Shown here: positions 16,785 through 25,284 of the stretch, piece after piece
How the letters are laid out: each line of letters begins with the position of its first letter
Position numbering within the stretch: the stretch's first letter is position 1
NCBI GenBank assembly: GCA_964610205.1
Contig: CAZSVI010000034.1
Coordinates: 1 to 30,304 of the forward strand
From: CAZSVI01 sp964610205
GTDB lineage: Bacteria; Bacillota; Clostridia; DSM-8532
Reading direction: 5' to 3'
DNA length: 30,304 nt
Position numbers and translations under genes: made by a program
Notes under the pieces: generated by a model
The model's input: the letters and a program-made list of their open reading frames with translations, nothing else
The model's database searches: none
Told to the model about the DNA's origin: nothing

Positions 16785-16816
16785 AGGTCAAACAAATAGG
16801 TTTGACTTTATTTTTT
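16785..16816 (+). terminator. intrinsic terminator of the glycine riboswitch
   Basis: GTCAAAC (16787-16793), loop of 6, GTTTGAC (16800-16806), extended by A-T and G-U pairs below, then TTTATTTTTT (16807-16816). The serA ribosome binding site AGGAGGG begins at 16817, so this hairpin must be bypassed for serA to be made. Confidence 0.85.
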
Positions 16817-16829
16817 AGGAGGGATAAAT

Positions 16830-18434
16830 GTGGCAAAGATTATTGTAGCTGACAAAATGGCATCGGATGGTATTGAATACCTTAAGAGCAAGGGGTTTGA
16901 AGTGGATACCCCCTTTGGGATTTCTCATGATGAATTACGTGAAGTCATTGAAAAATATGATGCGATTATTGTCCGAAGTGCGACAAAAGTCAGGAAGGAT
17001 ATAATTGAACGGGGGATAAACCTGAAGGTCGCGGGGAGAGCAGGAAACGGCATTGATAACATTGATGTTGAGGAATGCACCAGGAGAGGGATTGCGGTGG
17101 TTAACACGCCGGAGGGCAACATCGTGGCGGCTGCTGAAATGGGTGTGGCAATGGCATTCTCAATTTTCAGAAATATTCCGCAGGCGCATCTTGCAGCTAA
17201 AAATAAGGATTTCAGAAGAAATAAATTTATTGGGGAAGAGCTTGAAGGAAAGATTGCAGGTATTATTGGGGTTGGTAAAATCGGTTCAATTGTGGCAAGA
17301 AAGCTTCTTGGCGTAGGGATGAAGGCAGTCGGCTACGATCCATACGCATCTGATGATAAATTTACCCAGTTGGGCATTACAAGGTGTGAGACACTTGAGG
17401 ATCTTTTGAAGGCTGCAGACCTTATTACTCTTCATATTCCGAAAAGCCCTCAGAGTCAGGGACTTATTGGAGAAAACGAATTAAAAATATGCAAAAAGGG
17501 CGTACGTATTGTTAATGTTGCCCGTGGTGGGATGATTGACGAAAAAGCCCTTTATAATGCTATTGTTGAAGGGCAGGTAGCAGCTGCCGCTCTTGATGTC
17601 CAGGAAAAGGAACCCAACTTTACAAAAACTCCTGATGAACAGGATTACTGGAATCCACTCTTAGATCTGGATAACGTCGTATTTACCCCTCATCTGGGTG
17701 CCTCAACAAAAGAAGCAAACTATAATGTGAGTATTGGAGTTGCCGGTCTTATTGAAAGTGTTTTAAACGGTGAAATGGTCGCCGCAGTAAATATGCCTCC
17801 CGTTTCCGGCGATATCAAAGAACTAAAACCTTATATCGATCTGGCTGAAAAATTAGGCAGTATATATTATCAGGCCGAAAAAGACCGTGTTACTAAAATT
17901 GAAGTAATATACAGCGGGGACGTTGCTCAAATGCCTACAAAGCCAATTACACTGTCAGCGGTAAAGGGCTTCCTGCAAAGTGTTGGTGATTCGGGAGTGA
18001 ATTACATTAATGCTGAGTTAAAGCTGAAGGAGTTAGGAGTACAACTGGTAGAAAGCAAAAGCTTCAATCTGGATAAATACACAAACCTTATTACAATCAA
18101 GTTTACTGCCAGGAAAAAGGAATTGTCGATATCCGGAACGGTATTCGCAAAGGATGTTATGAGGATTGTTGATTTCTTTGGATATCAGCTTGATTTTGAA
18201 CCGACTCCTTTTATTATTGCCCTGCAAAATATTGATGTACCAGGGATTATAGGAAAAGTCGGAACTTTGCTTGGGGAAAACAATATCAATATTGCAGCCA
18301 TGCAATGGAGCCGCAACAGAAGAGGGGAAAAAGCGGTCTCATTTGTCAGTGTGGATGCTGAAGTAACCGATGAAATATTACGGAAGCTAACGCAAATAAA
18401 TGGAATTCTAAAGGCGTCAAAACTCAATTTTTAA
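16830..18434 (+). CDS. serA: D-3-phosphoglycerate dehydrogenase
   Basis: A 534-residue enzyme that oxidises 3-phosphoglycerate to 3-phosphohydroxypyruvate, the first step of serine and hence glycine synthesis. The NAD-binding motif is GVGKIG at 147-152. The catalytic set is Arg232 (NVARGGMID), Glu261 (QEKEP) and His288 (TPHLGAST). An ASB-like intervening domain follows (about 325-450), then a C-terminal ACT domain (about 460-534, IDVPGIIGKVGTLLGENNINIA), which in the family allows serine feedback. This is the long form, like that of Bacillus and Mycobacterium. The start is GTG at 16830 with AGGAGGG 6 nt before. It is controlled by the glycine riboswitch directly upstream and ends at a strong terminator, so it is a single-gene unit. 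serC and serB are not nearby. Confidence 0.97.
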   Translation: MAKIIVADKMASDGIEYLKSKGFEVDTPFGISHDELREVIEKYDAIIVRSATKVRKDIIERGINLKVAGRAGNGIDNIDVEECTRRGIAVVNTPEGNIVAAAEMGVAMAFSIFRNIPQAHLAAKNKDFRRNKFIGEELEGKIAGIIGVGKIGSIVARKLLGVGMKAVGYDPYASDDKFTQLGITRCETLEDLLKAADLITLHIPKSPQSQGLIGENELKICKKGVRIVNVARGGMIDEKALYNAIVEGQVAAAALDVQEKEPNFTKTPDEQDYWNPLLDLDNVVFTPHLGASTKEANYNVSIGVAGLIESVLNGEMVAAVNMPPVSGDIKELKPYIDLAEKLGSIYYQAEKDRVTKIEVIYSGDVAQMPTKPITLSAVKGFLQSVGDSGVNYINAELKLKELGVQLVESKSFNLDKYTNLITIKFTARKKELSISGTVFAKDVMRIVDFFGYQLDFEPTPFIIALQNIDVPGIIGKVGTLLGENNINIAAMQWSRNRRGEKAVSFVSVDAEVTDEILRKLTQINGILKASKLNF

Positions 18435-18454
18435 TTGGCATAAAGAAATACTTG

Positions 18455-18485
18455 GGCCGGTTGAATATAACCGGCCTTTTGTTTT
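18455..18485 (+). terminator. intrinsic terminator of serA
   Basis: A perfect 8-bp GC-rich stem, GGCCGGTT (18455-18462) and AACCGGCC (18469-18476), with a 6-nt loop and the tail TTTTGTTTT (18477-18485). Confidence 0.93.
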
Positions 18486-18734
18486 CTTCCGAAGCAATAG
18501 AAGTCCGGTGGCAGTTATGATTTGAGGTGAGGAGAGAGCCTGTCTTATAGTATCGCCGCATATGTAAAAATTTTATATATTATTTTCATAATACTGTAAT
18601 TACAATAGGTTTTGTGTTAATATACATATTGTCCGGAAGAAGTGTTTTTTTACAAAAGAACAAACCGTATTCAAACAGGCAGTATGTAAAAGCGGTCAAA
18701 CAAAAATTCCGACGGATTTACAGGAGGTTTTCTC
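18486..18734. other. intergenic stretch before rimO, no clear gene
   Basis: The serA-rimO gap is AT-rich and holds no supported coding sequence. No promoter with a good pair of boxes at the right spacing is visible, although rimO needs one after the serA terminator. The only firm element is the rimO ribosome binding site AGGAGG at about 18722-18727. Confidence 0.5.
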
Positions 18735-20072
18735 ATGCCGGTAAAAATAAGCTGTATTTCACTGGGATGCCCAAAAAACCTGGTGGATAGTGAAATTATG
18801 CTTGGATTATTAAATCCTGATATTTACAAAATTACATTAAATATAAATGAAGCGGAAGTTATTATTGTAAATACCTGTGCCTTTATTGGCGATGCCAAAG
18901 AGGAAGCGGTAGACACAATATTGGAAGCGGCTTCACTTAAAGAAACGGGAAACCTGAAGACTTTGATTGTAGCCGGTTGTCTTGCACAGCGATACCGGGA
19001 AGATATTATACAGGAAATACCTGAAGTTGATGCTGTGGTTGGTACAGGCAGTATTACGGAGATTAAAAGGCTGATAGAAGAGCATATGTCCGGTAATAAA
19101 GAGAACAGGTTTTATTTTGGCGATCCGGATGACGTGGAATATATGAATAATGCACGTCTGCTGTCCCGGAAAGGGTCATCGCAGTATTTGAAAATCGCTG
19201 AGGGATGCAGTAATTTTTGTACCTATTGTATTATTCCAAAATTAAGAGGTTCCTTCCGAAGCCGAACACCTGAAGATATATTAACAGAGGCAAAAGTTTT
19301 AATAAAACAAGGGGCAAGAGAGTTGATACTTATTGCCCAGGATGTCAGCCGTTATGGGGAAGACTGCGGCAGGGAAGAGAGCCTGGTTCAACTGATACGT
19401 ATGCTATCCGATCTCTCAGAGTTGAAATGGATACGTTTGCTATACTGTTATCCTGAGCGCATTAACGAGTCTCTTATTGCGGAAATGAAAAATAATCCCA
19501 AGCTGCTGAATTATCTGGATATTCCCATTCAACACGCCTCCGACGGAATATTGAAAGCAATGGGCAGAAAAAGCCGGCAGAAGGATCTTTCGGAACTAAT
19601 GAAAAGGCTAAGAAGTGAAATCCCGGATATTATCCTGAGGACATCTGTCATAACCGGCTTTCCGGGGGAAACAGAGAATGATTTTGAGACTCTTGTTCAA
19701 TTTATAAAGACAAACCCTTTTGACAGATTGGGAGCGTTTGCATACTCAAGGGAAGAAGGAACCCCTGCGGCCTCCATGAAGAATCAAATAAAAGAGGCAA
19801 TTAAATATGAAAGGCGTGATAAGATTCTGGATGTGCAACAGGAGGTAACCCTTTCAGGAGCTGAAAACAGAGTTGGCGGAAATTATGAAGTTCTGGTGGA
19901 GGGAGTCGCCGATGATGGAATTTTCTATTATGGAAGATCTTATGGGGAAGCCCCTGAAATTGATCCGGTAATATATTTTACGTCTTCTGAACCATTAGAA
20001 TCAGGCAGCTTTGTACCGGTTGAAATTTTAACCCTCCACCAGATGGATCTGATTGGAGAGGCTAAGATATAA
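18735..20072 (+). CDS. rimO: ribosomal protein uS12 methylthiotransferase RimO
   Basis: A 445-residue radical SAM enzyme that adds a methylthio group to an Asp of ribosomal protein uS12. The N-terminal methylthiotransferase domain has the three Cys that hold the auxiliary iron-sulfur cluster: Cys12 (LGCPKNLVDSE, the RimO hallmark), Cys48 and Cys82. The radical SAM cluster is Cys158, Cys162 and Cys165 (GCSNFCTYCIIPKLRG). A TRAM domain fills the last 65 or so residues. CPKNLVDSE separates it from the tRNA-modifying relatives MiaB and MtaB. The ATG at 18735 follows AGGAGG. pgsA starts 22 nt after its stop, as in many Firmicutes. Confidence 0.95.
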   Translation: MPVKISCISLGCPKNLVDSEIMLGLLNPDIYKITLNINEAEVIIVNTCAFIGDAKEEAVDTILEAASLKETGNLKTLIVAGCLAQRYREDIIQEIPEVDAVVGTGSITEIKRLIEEHMSGNKENRFYFGDPDDVEYMNNARLLSRKGSSQYLKIAEGCSNFCTYCIIPKLRGSFRSRTPEDILTEAKVLIKQGARELILIAQDVSRYGEDCGREESLVQLIRMLSDLSELKWIRLLYCYPERINESLIAEMKNNPKLLNYLDIPIQHASDGILKAMGRKSRQKDLSELMKRLRSEIPDIILRTSVITGFPGETENDFETLVQFIKTNPFDRLGAFAYSREEGTPAASMKNQIKEAIKYERRDKILDVQQEVTLSGAENRVGGNYEVLVEGVADDGIFYYGRSYGEAPEIDPVIYFTSSEPLESGSFVPVEILTLHQMDLIGEAKI

Positions 20073-20094
20073 AAATCAGGAGGAGGCGAATATA

Positions 20095-20664
20095 ATGAAT
20101 TTGGCGAATAAACTGACAATACTCAGGGTTCTTTTTATACCGCTGTTTTTGATACTTCTTTTACCGGTTGGAAAGGATTCGTTTCTGATACCGATATCTC
20201 CTCAGAATGGCAGAGCAATTGCGGCTGTAGTTTTTGCTCTGGCTTCGTTAACTGATTTTCTAGACGGTTATATTGCAAGGAAAAATAACTGTGTAACAAA
20301 TCTTGGAAAGTTTTTGGATCCTATCGCTGACAAACTGCTGGTTATATCTGCTTTGGTCGCTTTAACCCAGTTGGGTGAAGTATCTGCATGGCCTGTGATT
20401 ATCATTATAGCCAGAGAATTTATTATTCAGGGATTTCGTATACTTGCGGTAAATAAAGCTGTAATTATTCCGGCGGGTATGTCCGGAAAGGTAAAAACCA
20501 TTACCCAGATATTTGCCGTTTTACTGATATTGATGCGTAACTATCCTTTTTCTGTTTTTACGGATCTCCCTGTCGGCCTTTACTTGCTTTGGATTTCAGT
20601 ACTTTTAACAATTTACTCCGGATATGATTATATAAAGGTAAACTGGATCAGAATTAAGGGATAA
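20095..20664 (+). CDS. pgsA: CDP-diacylglycerol--glycerol-3-phosphate 3-phosphatidyltransferase
   Basis: A 189-residue integral membrane enzyme that joins CDP-diacylglycerol and glycerol-3-phosphate to make phosphatidylglycerol phosphate, the precursor of the main anionic lipids. The full CDP-alcohol phosphotransferase motif is present: Asp54, Asp57-Gly58, Ala61-Arg62, Gly71, Asp75 and Asp79 (D..DG..AR........G...D...D). Several transmembrane helices follow. The ATG at 20095 is chosen because AGGAGG (about 20079-20085) precedes it. An earlier in-frame start would overlap rimO and lacks a binding site. It sits just ahead of the fatty acid operon, in keeping with a shared role in membrane lipid supply. 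Confidence 0.95.
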   Translation: MNLANKLTILRVLFIPLFLILLLPVGKDSFLIPISPQNGRAIAAVVFALASLTDFLDGYIARKNNCVTNLGKFLDPIADKLLVISALVALTQLGEVSAWPVIIIIAREFIIQGFRILAVNKAVIIPAGMSGKVKTITQIFAVLLILMRNYPFSVFTDLPVGLYLLWISVLLTIYSGYDYIKVNWIRIKG

Positions 20665-20669
20665 AGTAA

Positions 20670-20702
20670 TTGCAATATAATAAAAAATAGTATATACTAT
20701 TT
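20670..20702 (+). promoter_or_regulatory. promoter and likely FapR operator of the fapR-fab operon
   Basis: TTGCAA (20670-20675), 17-bp spacer, TATACT (20693-20698). A perfect 18-bp palindrome, AAATAGTATATACTATTT (20685-20702), covers the -10. It contains inverted TAGTA/TACTA half sites like the known Bacillus FapR box (TTAGTA..TACTAA), but with a 2-bp rather than roughly 5-bp centre. No similar site is seen before plsX or fabF, so control would act once at the head of the operon. That FapR binds it is inferred from position and half-site similarity. Confidence 0.65.
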
Positions 20703-20774
20703 AGCAACTGGGGATATTATCTGGTAATAAAACCGGACGGTATATTACATAAAACGGGAAGCAAGGTGTTTTCA

Positions 20775-21356
20775 TTGAATAAAGGATCACAAGCGAAAAA
20801 AGACAGACATAGTCGTCTTCTGGACAAAATAAAGGAAGATCCGTTTATGACCGATGAGGATATTGCCGAGTATCTGGATGTCAGTATTCCAACCATACGG
20901 CTGGACAGGTTGGAGCTTGGTATTCCTGAATTAAGGCAGAGAATAAAAGATGTCGCGTCACATAACCACAAAAAGGTAAGAGCTTTGCATGCTGAAGAAA
21001 TTGTTGGGGAGATAGTTGAAATACAATTGGGACAAAGCGGGATTTCTATTCTTGATACAACGGATCAAATGGTTTTTGAACAATCGAGAATCGTACGGGG
21101 TCATTACATATACTCATTAGCTGAATCCCTGGCAATTGCAGTAATTGATGCAGAAGTTGCTCTGGTCGGTGTTGCGAATATTAAATATAAAACACCTGTT
21201 TACTCCGGTTCCCGGCTTGTGGCAAAAGCGGATGTACGGCAAAACAGGCAGAGGCAGCATATTGTTTGGGTACTTATTTACTATAAACAGAAAGAAGTTT
21301 TCCGGGGCAAGTTTATTCTTGTATCTGTTGGAAATAATGATATGAATGGCGGCTAG
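20775..21356 (+). CDS. fapR: fatty acid and phospholipid synthesis regulator FapR
   Basis: A 193-residue repressor of lipid synthesis genes that in Bacillus is released by malonyl-CoA. The N-terminal helix-turn-helix (about residues 20-65) keeps the family core VSIPTIRLDRLELGIPELRQRI. A linker helix leads to a hot-dog ligand-binding domain (about 75-190), with KYKTPVYSGSRLVAKADV inside it. I place the start at TTG 20775, 6 nt after AAGGTG. A GTG at 20766 lies inside that site. It is the first gene of the plsX-fabHDG-acpP operon and has a palindrome over its own promoter, so autoregulation is expected. Confidence 0.93.
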   Translation: MNKGSQAKKDRHSRLLDKIKEDPFMTDEDIAEYLDVSIPTIRLDRLELGIPELRQRIKDVASHNHKKVRALHAEEIVGEIVEIQLGQSGISILDTTDQMVFEQSRIVRGHYIYSLAESLAIAVIDAEVALVGVANIKYKTPVYSGSRLVAKADVRQNRQRQHIVWVLIYYKQKEVFRGKFILVSVGNNDMNGG

Positions 21357-21485
21357 TATTTGAAACCTTTTAGTTATTGCTTTATGGAATGTGTTTTCTC
21401 GTTATATTCTTCGTAAGCTCATATTTAGTAAAAGACTCTGAAACAGATTATTAATTGTAACAAAGAAACTACAAGGAAAGGCTGA

Positions 21486-22505
21486 GTGGGGAAATTGAGG
21501 ATTATGATAGATGCTATGGGTGGAGATTATGCCCCTGATGAAATAGTAAAAGGATGCATTGAAGCAATTCAGATAAAGGATGGCTTTGAAATTGAGCTGA
21601 TAGGAATTGAAAGTGAAATACGAAGGATTATGAAAAAGTACAATTGTAACAGTGACCGGATAATCATAACTCATACTTCCCAGGTGATTTTCAATGAAGA
21701 TAAACCTACGGAGGCAATTCGCCACAAAAGAGATTCATCCATGGTGGTTGGTCTGAAAAAAATAAAAGATAATCTTGGGCAGGTGTTTATTTCTGCCGGA
21801 AGTACAGGTGCGCTGCTTGCCGGAACCCTGCTGACGGCAGGAAGAATTCAAGGTGTATTGCGGCCTGCCCTGGCACCGATTGTTCCTTCTTTAGCCGGAG
21901 GGACCATGATAGTAGACGCAGGTATGAATACTATATGCAGGCCTGTTAATTATGTACAGTTTGCAATTATGGGTTCAATATTTATGCAGCAGATGTTTCA
22001 TAAGGATAATCCGCGAGTAGGCCTTATTAATATCGGAACTGAAGAAGAAAAAGGGAACGAGGTTCTGAAAGAAACTCTTCCGCTACTCAAAGATTGTGGT
22101 GTGAATTTTATAGGAAACATTGAAGGCCGTGATATAGCCGAAGGAAAGGTAGACGTAGCAGTATGTGACGGGTTTACGGGAAATGCGATGCTTAAAATGA
22201 TGGAAGGAACCGGGAAATACTTTTTTCATCATATCAAACGAATTTTTAACAGCGATTTGTTTACAAAAATATCCGCTTTGTTAGTTAAGGCGCATTTGAA
22301 GAAATTGAAGGACAGTGTCGATCCGGAAGAAGTCGGAGGGACACCGATACTTGGGGTTAATGGCCTTGTATATAAGTGCCATGGCAACAGTAAGTCAAAA
22401 GCCATTCGCAATACAATTCTGAATGCATGCAGCATTACAAAAACCCCTTTTATTGAACAAATTCAAGAAAGATTTAAGTCAATGGAGGTTAGAATTGATG
22501 CATGA
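21486..22505 (+). CDS. plsX: phosphate acyltransferase PlsX
   Basis: A 339-residue peripheral membrane enzyme that converts acyl-ACP and phosphate to acyl-phosphate, the donor for PlsY in phosphatidic acid synthesis. The family opening IMIDAMGGDYAPDEIVKG is clear, as are GSTGALLAGTLL in the middle and GGTPILGVNGLVYKCHGNS near the end. The start is GTG 21486 after AAGGAAAGG. TTG 21495 is an alternative and would give the more usual MRI-type opening. It follows fapR by 129 bp, a gap in which I find no convincing promoter or terminator. Its last 8 nt overlap fabH, so the two are coupled. Confidence 0.95.
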   Translation: MGKLRIMIDAMGGDYAPDEIVKGCIEAIQIKDGFEIELIGIESEIRRIMKKYNCNSDRIIITHTSQVIFNEDKPTEAIRHKRDSSMVVGLKKIKDNLGQVFISAGSTGALLAGTLLTAGRIQGVLRPALAPIVPSLAGGTMIVDAGMNTICRPVNYVQFAIMGSIFMQQMFHKDNPRVGLINIGTEEEKGNEVLKETLPLLKDCGVNFIGNIEGRDIAEGKVDVAVCDGFTGNAMLKMMEGTGKYFFHHIKRIFNSDLFTKISALLVKAHLKKLKDSVDPEEVGGTPILGVNGLVYKCHGNSKSKAIRNTILNACSITKTPFIEQIQERFKSMEVRIDA

Positions 22506-23490
22506 TTTTAATGCGGGTATTTTGGGCACGGGGAAATATCTTCCCGAAAGGTTACTGACAAACTTTGACCTTGAGAAAATGGTGGATACGACAAACGAAT
22601 GGATAGTAAGGCGTACCGGTATGAAGGAGCGGCATCTTCTTGAAGAGGGTGTGCCATCCTATACAATGGGTGTGGAAGCTGCAAAGCTGGCGATTGAAAA
22701 CGCCGGAATTACACCGGTGGATATTGATCTGATTATCGCTACTACCGAAACACCGGACACGTTAACACCATCCATGGCATGCTGGATCCAGCGGAACATC
22801 CGGGCTGAAAAGTCAGCGGCCTTTGATATAAACGCTGCCTGCACCGGGTTTGTTTATGCTATGACTATAGCCCAGCAATTCATACTTACCGGCTATTACC
22901 GTCATATTCTCATAGTATCCAATGAAGGATTAAGCCGTGTTGTTGATTGGAAAAGCAGAAATACCTGTGTCCTTTTTGGTGATGCGGCCGGTGCCGCTGT
23001 CGTGGGACGGGTGGATAAACAATTTGGTGTTATGGGAAGTTATTTAACCTCTCATGGTGAGCTTGGGCATAATATTACCATACCCTGCTGTTATATGTCT
23101 AGTGAAGACAGGGAAAGAAGACAGGGGAGAGTGGAAAGAAGCATATGGCAGGATGGAAGTGAAGTATTTACCTTTGCGGTCAGAGCTATGACCCATTCGA
23201 CCAGAAAGGTTCTGGAGCAGGCAGGTAAGACTATTGACGATCTGGATATGGTTTTCCCCCATCAAGCGAATCTCAGAATTATTGCCGGAGCGGCCAAACG
23301 CTTAAATTTACCGGAGGAAAAAATTTCTGTCATATTACAAAATACGGGCAATATTTCCTCTGCCTCAATACCGGTTGCCCTTGATATGGCTGCCAGGAGC
23401 GGACAACTGAAAAAAGGTGATTCTATTGTAATGGTAGCCTTTGGAGGAGGTCTGACATGCGGTTCAATGTATTATGTCTGGGGAAATTAA
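22498..23490 (+). CDS. fabH: beta-ketoacyl-ACP synthase III
   Basis: A 330-residue thiolase-fold enzyme that starts fatty acid synthesis by condensing acetyl-CoA (or a branched acyl-CoA) with malonyl-ACP. The catalytic triad is Cys115 (NAACTGFVYAM), His255 (FPHQANLRII) and Asn285 (NTGNISSASIP). The ATG at 22498 lies 9 nt after GGAGG (22484-22488), inside the plsX end. The adjacent TTG 22495 is possible but less likely. fabD follows after 42 nt. In several clostridia an enoyl reductase gene (fabK) sits in this cluster; none is found here. Confidence 0.95.
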   Translation: MHDFNAGILGTGKYLPERLLTNFDLEKMVDTTNEWIVRRTGMKERHLLEEGVPSYTMGVEAAKLAIENAGITPVDIDLIIATTETPDTLTPSMACWIQRNIRAEKSAAFDINAACTGFVYAMTIAQQFILTGYYRHILIVSNEGLSRVVDWKSRNTCVLFGDAAGAAVVGRVDKQFGVMGSYLTSHGELGHNITIPCCYMSSEDRERRQGRVERSIWQDGSEVFTFAVRAMTHSTRKVLEQAGKTIDDLDMVFPHQANLRIIAGAAKRLNLPEEKISVILQNTGNISSASIPVALDMAARSGQLKKGDSIVMVAFGGGLTCGSMYYVWGN

Positions 23491-23532
23491 AGAATTTGCC
23501 GAGAAAGAAGGAATATTATTCGGAGGTGTAAA

Positions 23533-24468
23533 ATGACCGGTATTGCATTTGTTTTTCCGGGACAGGGCGCCCAGTATATTGGAATGGCAAGGGAAATATG
23601 CAGTCAATACCCTGAAGCCCTTAAGGTTTTTGAAAAAGCTTCTCAAGTAGTTGGTTTCAACATGGAAAATATGGTTTTTGACGGAGATGAAGATAATCTA
23701 AAAATTACCGAAAACACTCAACCCGCAATTGTTACCGCAAGCATAGCATGTCTTCAGCCGTTGCTGGAGGAAGGCATAAAAGCCGATTATACAGCGGGAT
23801 TAAGCCTTGGAGAGTACGCATCACATGTATATTCGGAGACTTTTGCATTTGAGGAAGCTGTAAAAATACTTAAATTGCGTGGCAGGTTCATGCAGGAAGC
23901 GGTTCCTCTGGGTGTTGGTTCCATGACCGCTGTATTGGGGTTAAGCAGGGAAGAGATCCTGGATGTGTGTGCTCTGGCCAAAAAAGAAGGAATAGTTGAA
24001 CCGGCTAATTTTAATTGTCCGGGACAGATCGTCATTGCAGGTGAAGTGAAAGCAGTTAATAAAGCAGCGGAAATCGCTGTTGAAAAAGGGGCAAAAAGAG
24101 TTGTCCCACTGGCTGTAAGCGCTCCGTTTCATTGCAGTATGCTGACTCAGGCAGGAGAAAAGCTCGGGGCGGAAATTGAAAAGATAGAAATGCATCCGAT
24201 GAAGATACCCGTACTTGCAAATGTATCCGGAAATATTATACCGGGAGTAAATCATGTAAAGGAATCTTTGGTTCGTCAGGTATCCAATCCCGTATTATGG
24301 GAGGATTGTGTAAGAACCATGATTGGAAAGGGAGTTAATATTTTTGTGGAAATAGGTCCTGGAAAGGTTTTATGCGGGTTCATCAGGAAGATAGATAAAA
24401 ATGTAACAACTTTGAATGTGGAAGACATATCTTCCCTTGAAGCAACCTTACGTGTATTAAAGGGGTGA
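23533..24468 (+). CDS. fabD: malonyl-CoA:ACP transacylase
   Basis: A 311-residue enzyme that loads malonyl groups from CoA onto ACP. It begins with the family motif FPGQGAQYIGM. The nucleophile is Ser91 in GLSLGEY, where many relatives have GHSLGE, so Leu replaces the His next to the nucleophile. The malonyl-binding Arg is in LRGRFMQ (Arg116 or Arg118), and the catalytic His is His200 in APFHCSML. The ATG at 23533 follows GGAGGTG. fabG starts 7 nt after its stop, so the two are co-translated. Confidence 0.95.
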   Translation: MTGIAFVFPGQGAQYIGMAREICSQYPEALKVFEKASQVVGFNMENMVFDGDEDNLKITENTQPAIVTASIACLQPLLEEGIKADYTAGLSLGEYASHVYSETFAFEEAVKILKLRGRFMQEAVPLGVGSMTAVLGLSREEILDVCALAKKEGIVEPANFNCPGQIVIAGEVKAVNKAAEIAVEKGAKRVVPLAVSAPFHCSMLTQAGEKLGAEIEKIEMHPMKIPVLANVSGNIIPGVNHVKESLVRQVSNPVLWEDCVRTMIGKGVNIFVEIGPGKVLCGFIRKIDKNVTTLNVEDISSLEATLRVLKG

Positions 24469-24475
24469 AAAATAA

Positions 24476-25213
24476 ATGGAATTTAAAGGGAAAACCGTAA
24501 TTGTTACTGGATCAACCAGAGGTCTTGGAAAATATATTGCTTTGAATTTCGCGCAATTTGGGGCCAATGTTATCCTTAATGGTACTTCAGATACGGTGTT
24601 CCGTACAGAATCGGAGTTACTGGAAAAAGGGTATATTGTAAAAGCCGTTGAAGGTGACATCAGTTGCCCTGATAATGCTCAGAAGCTTGTCAATTCAGCA
24701 GTGGAAGCCTTCGGTACGGTAGATGTGCTTGTCAATAACGCAGGTGTTATCCGTGATAAACTGCTTATGAAAATGAGCGAAGAAGATTGGGATACAGTTA
24801 TGGATATAAACCTGAAAAGCGCTTTCTTATGTACAAAGGCTGTTACAAAACTGATGATGAAAAAAAGGCGCGGTACTGTAATTAATATTTCATCAGTCGT
24901 TGGATTAATGGGTAATGCGGGGCAGGCTAATTATGCCGCTTCTAAAGCCGGTATGGTCGGATTCACTAAATCCGTCGCAAAGGAGCTGGGTTCATGGGGT
25001 GTTACCTGCAATGCGGTGGCTCCGGGTTTTATAGAAACAGATATGTCACATCAATTATCCGATGAAATAAAGGAAAGATATTTGTCTGTTATTCCTTTAA
25101 GGCGGGCTGGGACTCCCGCGGAAGTTGCAGAATTAGTATGTTTTCTTGCGTCGGAAAATGCAAAATATATCACCGGTCAGGTAATTAATATTGACGGTGG
25201 AATGGTTATGTAA
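24476..25213 (+). CDS. fabG: 3-oxoacyl-ACP reductase
   Basis: A 245-residue classical short-chain dehydrogenase that reduces 3-ketoacyl-ACP with NADPH. The cofactor motif is TGSTRGLGK (11-19), followed by NNAG (87-90), and the active site is Ser140, Tyr153 and Lys157 (ISSVVGL, then NYAASKAG). The C-terminal ITGQVINIDGGMVM is typical of FabG. The ribosome binding site GGGGTGA overlaps the fabD stop. acpP follows after 71 nt. Confidence 0.95.
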   Translation: MEFKGKTVIVTGSTRGLGKYIALNFAQFGANVILNGTSDTVFRTESELLEKGYIVKAVEGDISCPDNAQKLVNSAVEAFGTVDVLVNNAGVIRDKLLMKMSEEDWDTVMDINLKSAFLCTKAVTKLMMKKRRGTVINISSVVGLMGNAGQANYAASKAGMVGFTKSVAKELGSWGVTCNAVAPGFIETDMSHQLSDEIKERYLSVIPLRRAGTPAEVAELVCFLASENAKYITGQVINIDGGMVM

Positions 25214-25284
25214 TATTATCATTATTGAAAGCAATACTATTGAGTATATAGTTTGCGATTGCTGTCTGGAAGGGGGTGAAAGGT

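Noticed and set aside
23797..23816. FabD nucleophile motif GLSLGEY lacking the usual His, as a sign of inactivity
   Set aside because: The Ser, the malonyl-binding Arg and the distant catalytic His are all present, and to my knowledge GLSLGE occurs in clostridial FabD proteins, so it is probably active.
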